From Podospora bellae-mahoneyi (lineage: Eukaryota; Ascomycota; Sordariomycetes; Sordariales; Podosporaceae): DNA of 64,000 bases. Location of the stretch: assembly GCF_035222275.1 (NCBI RefSeq), contig NC_085884.1:558001-622000 (forward strand), written 5' to 3'. The notes under the pieces were generated by a model that saw only the letters and a program-made list of their open reading frames with translations, was not told the origin of the DNA and searched no databases. The translations under genes were made by a program, and so were the position numbers. Below, piece by piece: positions 57,289 through 64,000 of the stretch. Every line of letters starts with the position of its first letter. Position 1 is the stretch's first letter.

Positions 57289-57575
57289 CCTGACGAATAC
57301 TGGACGGGCAGACCAAGGCGGTACGTTCTACGATAGTCGGTGGTCGAGGTTCAGTCGTCCGATCAGATGAGGGATTAGGAAGGTATGAAGGGTGAGGGGT
57401 CACGGGGGATTTCAGCCCAAATGGCCGCAGCGCTATCAGCATGAATGGCACAGGACAAGGCGATTCTTTATTGGCTACCTCACATGTCCCGTGATGAAAG
57501 GTGAAGAAGAAGATGGTATGCTTTTTGCTTGTTTCTGAGCATATCCTCAAGTGTTACACTAGGCACGTATCCTCA

Positions 57576-59890
57576 TCAGTGGGCATTGTCATTCTTCTCG
57601 TTGCCATTGCAATTCCCATGCATCTTCTCCCAAGCGCTCCTCTTCATCCAAATCTCCCCAATCGGACAACCATCGTTCTCAACACAGACCCAATCGCCAA
57701 TACCATGCTCCTCTCCAGCACGCCTCACCCCTCTCCCACCACCACCAATGATCAAATTTCCTGGCCGATATTTCTCGTGTGCCTTCATGCGGCGGATCAC
57801 ACTGCCATGGATACGGGCATCCTCAGGAATGTCACGAACTTCCCCGCAGGGGAGGGGCCAGCGAATGGGCTTCCAAGAGCCATCTTCTTGAAGGTCCATA
57901 CGGCGGAAGGGGAGATACCTGGGAGGGCAACTGTTAGCTGGCCGGCATACACGGTAAGGCAGAAAATAGTGGCTACGTACTCCATAATCTTCCAAGCTAA
58001 CACTGAAGTCTTGCTCAGCCCGCAATCAAACTCGAGGGAGTCGTGAATTCGAGCCGTGTGCGCTTTGTGCATCATTTCTCGGAACGACGAAGGCTTCTGC
58101 TGCCCGCTGCAGTCACCCTCCTTCTCACCCGACTTTTTGGCAGCACTGCCCCCGCGGTTGGCCTGAGAAAATGAGTCCTTGAAGCTGGATTGCTGGAACA
58201 ACTTGGGTGTGCTCATACTCGAACTGCGGATCATGATGTTTGGAATCGGTGGGTTGGGCTCGCCCGAGGTCTCGTGAGGGGCAATCTCGTCATTGAGTGG
58301 CTGTTCCTGTCCTGCCGACGGCGGCCTATACCCATGATCCTCGGTGTCGGACTCGTCGTGGTCATGGAGAGCCTCGACGCAACCCATCTCGCGGACCTTC
58401 TCCTCGTCAAACATCAGGCCTGCCTTGATCGCTTCGTGGACCATCCAGACCAAGGGAACGTGGCTGGCGACCTTGGAGTCCTCAAGGGTTTCCTCCCACC
58501 CACCACCAATATCCGCATGGCCTCCTGAGAACCACACTTCGTCGACGTCCTGATGGCTTTCCTCCTCGTCGCTTTCCTCACTCTCGGCAAATGATTCGGC
58601 GTCCTCCAGATGAGGATGGGGCTCGATTGATACCTCGGATTTGACGTCGTTCTCCGTCGGGCGCGCCGAAGCCTCGGTCTTGTTGGTGTGCCGTGATCGT
58701 GTCGAGTGGGAGCGCCTGCGATATGGCTCTGGATCCGTGGGCACGCCCAACGTGGGCCGTCGCCCTCTGTCGTCCTGGCCCTGTTTACCTTGGTGGGCGG
58801 GAGCGGCAACGAATTTTCGTCTGTATTTCTCGTGGAGATTGTGGAGACCATCGGACACTGGGTGATGGTGGTGCTGCTTCTTGCCGCTCTTGCTCTGGTA
58901 CACCAAGTCCTGCCGGAACTTGGCGCGGCGCTCATCAATACTCACGGCGTGACGGACAACCTTTGCCGAGGTGCGCGCCGTGTAAGGAAACTTGCTCCTT
59001 TGCATCCAGGCTGCCTCAAACTGAGGTACACTGTTGACTGTATCGAAGAGGCCGAGAAAGCGGATGCGGCGGACAGGGCGGGAGAAGGTCTCACGAAATC
59101 CCTTCATGAAGGTGTACATCTCCCTCTTCTTCTGGTTCCCTTCTGGAGTGTTATCCCCCTGCCTGCTCTGCCAGTTGGAGAAGGCTTTCCACGCAAACAC
59201 CACCATCTCCTCGTTACCGTGCGACAGCAGCCCGACATAATCCAACATCTCGGCCAAGAATCGCGCAATGTACGCCCCACGCGAGAAGCCAAAGATGTAG
59301 ATCTCATCTCCAGGGTTGTAGAACCTCATCAGGAACCGATAGCCTCCCACAACATGATGATCGAACGAGGACCCAATGGCACTGTCTTTGGCTTTCATGT
59401 ACCAAGACTTGATACGCGCCACCGTTCCCGTGCGAGTCAAGCTGCTCGAGACGACATAGGTGCCAATTCCGGCTTCAGGATACAGTTTAGTACGACGCCC
59501 TACAACACAATGTAACACAATTCTTTATCACTCACGTTGATAATAATGAACTAATCAGATTGTCAGCACTCCAGTCAGATAATAGACGGTATCGAAATAC
59601 TTACATTGATCCCTCGCTGTCCTGTCGAGCATTCGAAATATCTTCAAAATGTTGCTGTCGGTGTCGTCGCCATGGAACTTATTGCCTGTGCCATCGAAGC
59701 ACAACACAATCTTGCTCGGCTTCCGGTGGCGAGACTGATGGTCTCTGTCTGGACCCATTGGAGTGACAGGACGAGATGGCAGATGTGTTGAGAAAAAGTC
59801 TTCGTGTGCGTCAATGTGGGACTCCCGATCTGGACTGGAGACTCTGACACGGTTACCCAGCCTCTCGGGCATGAGGTGCGACTTATCCAT
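57576..59890 (-). CDS. DUF2235 alpha/beta-hydrolase-like protein
   Basis: Model on the minus strand: 59890-59605, 59499-57981 and 57918-57576, 715 aa in frame. The first intron (105 bp) is the least sure: a small extra exon could lie in it, since homologues have a FHYYQPGIGTY-type stretch where this model reads WRRTKLYPEAGIGTY. Family marks: KIVLCFDGTGN at the start of the domain; YIFGFSRGAYIARFLAEM, the GxSxG nucleophile elbow; IRFLGLFDTVNSV; DEVWFSGGHADIGGGW with the catalytic His and Asp region. Between them lies a long charged insert with a His run (KKQHHHHPVS) and acidic Glu/Asp stretches. DUF2235 proteins are predicted hydrolases; bacterial relatives include T6SS phospholipase effectors. 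The role in fungi is not known. The second intron uses GTACGT and CCCAG. Confidence 0.8.
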
Positions 59891-61497
59891 TTCTCTACAG
59901 TGGGCTGACCTCACAAAATTCCGACGCTGGGGGGGGGTGACACAGAAAGTGAATCAAGACGGCGCAAGAACCCATGATCGCATCACCAATGTTCTGGGAC
60001 AACACCAGCATTCCCCTTTTATCAATGCCACTTTCTCGAGGACCAATCCACGACGCCAGCCTACCACCCCCTTCTGCAGGATTCCGTCATTTGAATGAGA
60101 GCCCCCGCTCGTAACACATTCAGCTCCCTTCATGACTCTTTGAACCTCCCAATCTTTTTCCACGACGCACTGATGCCGATCGCTGTGAGAGGTGAGACAC
60201 TCTGCGAGGAGAAACCAGTCGTCCTATCAGAAAAGGAGGCACTGATGTCCACGATGCTGGTTGTCGGCTCATTTGCCATTGGTCGATGTGGCAGAAGGAT
60301 GGCAGGTCGGGCATTAGTCCGTGGGTAGCGGTTCTTGATGGCCTATCACGACGAGATGGGTAGTTAGAGTGCAGCAATGACCCCGGCCTTCAGCTGCTAT
60401 GCGGTCTGCGCAAGGGGGCCGGATGGGGAAGTTAGGACGCCGAACCACGGCGGCAATTGCGGTCTTCAAGCCGAAGCAGACGGCTATCATTGGCTGGGTT
60501 TCAGCCTCTCCATGCACCAGATCGATACTAAAAGCTTTTTCAATCCCGGCCCGCCTCCTGGGTGCTCGGATCGTTCCCGGGAGGAGGAACGGTACGGCGA
60601 TCTTAGCGGATCATGGTGTCTTGGGCTCGACGCCAAACCGTTTTGGACAGCGATAATCACCTTGTAGCGGGCTTGGGTAGCGTCTTGATCGACCACAGTG
60701 ACCCGTCGTCCCACAAGGTCACCCTCGTCGGTAATTGGCAGATGCACAACCCTGCAGCCATTTCGACGACCTCACTTGACAGACCTGCATGCTCCAGTGG
60801 CATGGCCTGCCTTCCCCTATCCACCACTCTCGGCCATCGATGTCCACCAACTATTAGTAATGGTATTCCACGGTCCATCGGCAGAGGTCAAAGTTCCCCA
60901 GCCATTTGCTGTCACCGCCTGGGCCCAAGAGCTGCCGTTCCCCTGGGCGATACGTCGGTCCGCACAACAATCACCATGTAGGTAGTGTAGTACTTTGATA
61001 TGCGGTGCTTCGTTAAGGGTCTCTTGTGCTGCAAGGTTGATGTTCGCGTCTGGGTTGAATCCCTTCAAGCCACTCTGAATTCGGCGAGCACCCGAGTGCT
61101 GTGCACCTGAATTGGTTGGCCAGATAGCTCCCCTGTTGTTCCAGTCAAGCCACCAAGCAAGCCCGGCGGGGTTTGTCTCACCTGAAGATTTTCCCTTTTC
61201 CAACCATTCGATCTCCAAGACCAAAAAGTGCGCGAGAGGCGGCATGGGGGGGCGGGTCGATCCCAGCTAGGGTGACATCACACAACACAGTCTCACGAGC
61301 TCAGGGAGACTGGGCCTCTCTCCTCGAGCTCTTGACATCCCTTCTTAACCGGCCTGTCTGCAGCACTCTGTGCTTCCATTGCTTCATCTCACATCTCCTC
61401 ATGACGTTTTGGAAAGCTACCATTGTTATCAATCCTATCTAGTACTTTTGTTGTTTCAATTTTATACCCATTATACCCCTTCTTACAAGCTTACATC
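59891..61497. other. Long divergent intergenic region
   Basis: About 1.6 kb between the DUF2235 gene (minus) and the Ppo gene (plus). It must contain both promoters. Near the Ppo start the sequence is T/C-rich (CTTTTGTTGTTTCAATTTT, 61445-61465). No coding fragment, RNA gene or mobile element was recognised. Confidence 0.45.
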
Positions 61498-64000
61498 ATG
61501 TCAGATTACAACGGCAACGGGCACAAGGCCTCGAATGGCACGGGAGTTACTGCTCTCAATGGCTCAAGCTCGAGCCACGGGAGCTCGTCTGCCCACCAAT
61601 CACGCGAGGGAATGGAACTTGTCGCCAGTCAAGCAAAGCCAAGGCCTACTCCTCTTGACTTGAAGCCCACGGGTGCAAACAGAGCTGGCGTTGCCAATGC
61701 CTTTGAGCGGTATGGCCAAGTGATGCAGTCATCAGTTGCTCCGTTGCCAAATCAGCATGGCGCCGACACATTCAGCCGATCGAAGAAATGGGGCAAACTC
61801 AGAGACGATGTCAAGCAACTGCGGCTTGCTGGTAAGTGTCATGTGATGATGTGGTGACTGGTCCGGTCGGAACACCGTTGCTGACCTCGAGACAGACTAC
61901 AAGACCCTTCTTGGTGTGGTCAAGGCCAAGGTCAAGGGCGAGAAGATCAAGGATGACAAGACTATGGCCATGGAAAAGGTCATCCAGCTTGTGTCCAACT
62001 TGCCTAGCAACTCCAAGACACGCACAGAGCTCACCAACTCGTTTTTGAGCGAGCTGTGGTACACCCTTGAGCATCCCCCTTCGATGTATGTGGGTGAGAA
62101 GTTCCAGTATCGCCAGGCTGATGGGTCATATAATGTGAGTTTGGGTTTGTCATATCACTCGATTGCTCATCCTCATGCTGACGCCTTTCCAGAATGTTAT
62201 GTTTCCCCAGCTTGGTGCCGCTGGCACTTCGTACTCCAGATCGGTAGCTGCCAATGTCGTTCGGCAGGGCGCTCTTCCAGACCCCAATCTCATCTTCGAG
62301 TCAGTCATGAAGCGGACGGAGTACACAGAACATCCGAACAATGTCTCTAGCATTCTGTGGTACTGGGCCAGTATCATCATTCACGGTAGGTATTCCTGTC
62401 AGCTGCCAGTTGTCGACATCGTCACTAACGCACTGTGCAGATCTGTTCTGGACAGACTACAGGGACATGAGCAAGTCCAAGACCTCTTCGTACCTGGACC
62501 TGTCTCCTCTGTACGGCAGCAATCAGGACATGCAGGACACCATCCGCACCTTCAAGGACGGCAAGATCAAGCCTGACTGCTTTGCTGACAAGCGCCTCCT
62601 GGGCATGCCACCCGGTGTCGGTGTGTTTTTGATCATGTTCAACCGCGTCCACAACCATGTGGCTGAGAACTTGGCCCGCATCAACGAGGATGGCAGGTTT
62701 TCTCCCCCCAGCCCCAACCTTGAGGGCGAGAAGAAGGAGGCTGCGTGGAAGAAGTACGACAACGACCTGTTCCAGCATGCTCGGTTGATCACCTCTGGTC
62801 TGTACATCAACATCACACTGCTGGATTACGTCCGAAACATTGTCAACCTCAACCGTGTTGATACCACCTGGACTCTTGACCCCCGTGTCGAGACTGGCAT
62901 AAACGTTGACACCAAGGAGGGTGCCGAGCGTGGTACCGGCAATGTGTGCTCGGCCGAGTTCAACCTCTGCTACCGCTGGCACTCGTGCATCTCGGCCAAG
63001 GATGACAAGTGGATTCAGGATTTCTACTATGATCTCTTCAAGAAGCCGGGCAAGGACCTCTCTATTCATGAGCTCATCATGGGCTTCGGCAAATTCGAGG
63101 GCATGATCCCAGATGACCCTGCGGAGCGTCCCTTCAACAAATTCCAGAGAGGGCCGGATGGCAAGTTCAACGACGATGACCTTGTCAACTGCATCTCAGA
63201 CGCCATTGAGGACCCCGCTGGATCTTTTGGCGCCCGCAACGTGCCCGAGTCGATGCGGGCGGTTGAGATTCTCGGGATCATTCAAGGCCGCAGATGGAAT
63301 GTTGCTGGCTTGAACGAATTCCGCAAGCACTTCGGCCTGAAGCCCTACGAGAAGTTCGAGGACATCAACTCGGACCCGGGTGTTGCTGAGTCTCTTCGTC
63401 GCCTGTATGATCACCCCGACTTTGTGGAGCTGTACCCTGGTCTCGTGGCGGAGGAGAGGAAGGAGCCCATGGTTCCTGGTGTCGGCATTGCGCCTACCTA
63501 CACCATCTCCCGTGTCGTCTTGTCGGATGCTGTGTGTCTGGTGAGAGGTGACCGCCACTACACCATCGACTACACACCACGAAACCTCACCAACTGGGGT
63601 TTCAACGAAGTCCAGTATGACTTGAACATCAACCACGGTTGCGTCTTTTACAAGCTCTTCCTCCGGGCTTTCCCCAACCACTTCAAGTACAACTCGGTCT
63701 ACGCGCACTACCCCATGGTGACCCCGTCGGAGAACAGCAAGATTCTCAAGGACCTCAAGCGCGCTCATCTCTTTGACTTCTCCCGGCCAGGCAGGATCGC
63801 CACACCCACCGAGGTCACCTCGTACGATGGTGCCCAGCGCATCTTTGCTGCTGAGGACAAGTTCAAGAGCACCTGGAATGCTGGTGTTGCTGGCATCCGC
63901 GCCAAGGCAAGCCCTGAGCTTTCTGGCGATGCTGCTGTCCACGACAGGCACCGCACCACTGCATCTCGGTCGCTGTTCACCCCTGAGCTGGGCACCCAGA
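61498..64000 (+). CDS. Psi-producing oxygenase / linoleate diol synthase, 3' end outside window
   Basis: Exons 61498-61831, 61896-62134, 62193-62385 and 62441 to the window end; introns of 64, 58 and 55 bp. About 776 residues are visible. The N-terminal heme peroxidase (dioxygenase) domain shows IIHDLFWTDYRDMSKSKTSSYLDLSPLYGSNQ, with the distal His formed across intron 3; NRVHNHVAENLARIN; ITLLDYVRNIVNLNRVDTTWTL; and the Tyr-x-x-His pair YRWHSCIS, giving the catalytic Tyr radical and proximal heme His. This is the cyclooxygenase-like fold that makes 8R-hydroperoxy fatty acids. The downstream P450-fold domain (isomerase or diol synthase) begins near residue 690 (DYTPRNLTNWGFNEVQYDLNINHGCVFYKLFLRAFPNHF) and is cut by the window. 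Ppo products (oxylipins, psi factors) control sporulation in filamentous fungi. Confidence 0.93.

Noticed and set aside
1-64000. CRISPR arrays, rRNA genes or intact mobile elements
   Set aside because: None was seen. No regular spacer repeats, no rRNA blocks and no transposase or reverse-transcriptase motifs were found; short relics could still be missed by eye.

Overview
The window is about 64 kb of a filamentous ascomycete (Pezizomycotina) nuclear genome. Genes carry short introns of about 48-130 bp with GTRNGT donors and CTRAC-type branch sites. Several families are typical of Sordariomycetes: HET-domain genes, SAT4/rhodopsin-like membrane proteins, a Ppo-type linoleate dioxygenase, a GH31 alpha-glucosidase and a fungal diterpene cyclase. 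A Sordariales-like genome is my inference from gene content; I could not test it. Exon junctions were placed by hand from splice signals and frame continuity, and each given model sums to an open frame.

Layout. 0-2.9 kb: 5'-truncated amidohydrolase with a membrane anchor. 3.3-5.2 kb: decayed kinesin-13-like gene. 6.8-8.2 kb: SAT4-like membrane protein. 9.9-12.0 kb: amino-acid permease with a His-rich N-terminus. 13.6-16.2 kb: secreted GH31 alpha-glucosidase. About 17.0 kb: fragment of an alpha/beta-hydrolase (proline iminopeptidase-like). 17.6-18.5 kb: DUF924 protein. 18.7-20.9 kb (minus): DUF3292 membrane protein. 21.2-23.1 kb (minus): decaying gene with a STAND-type N-terminus and a ubiquitin-like domain. 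23.6-24.8 kb (minus): mannose-6-phosphate isomerase. 25.2-26.8 kb: broken HET gene. 27.1-28.6 kb: SET-domain protein with a signal peptide. 29.3-30.4 kb: pectate lyase. 31.2-37.4 kb: ZNFX1-like SF1 helicase of 1999 aa. 38.0-41.4 kb: secreted PAN/PLA2-like multidomain protein.

41.8-55.7 kb looks like a diterpenoid biosynthetic cluster: a 934-aa bifunctional cyclase (class II DADD motif, class I DEFIE and NSE-like motifs), a P450 diverging from it across a 504-bp promoter, a GMC oxidoreductase, a SAT4-like membrane protein and a second P450. No GGPP synthase, transporter or transcription factor of the cluster is visible. The product is unknown.

55.9-57.3 kb (minus): broken HET-ankyrin gene. 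57.6-59.9 kb (minus): DUF2235 hydrolase. 61.5-64.0 kb: linoleate diol synthase/Ppo gene, cut by the window end.

A notable contrast is that metabolic and secreted genes are intact, while three genes of fungal allorecognition or immune-like type and one kinesin are broken. Plant-matter degradation (GH31, PL1), lipid oxidation (Ppo) and terpenoid chemistry suggest a saprotrophic or plant-associated lifestyle; this is inference.
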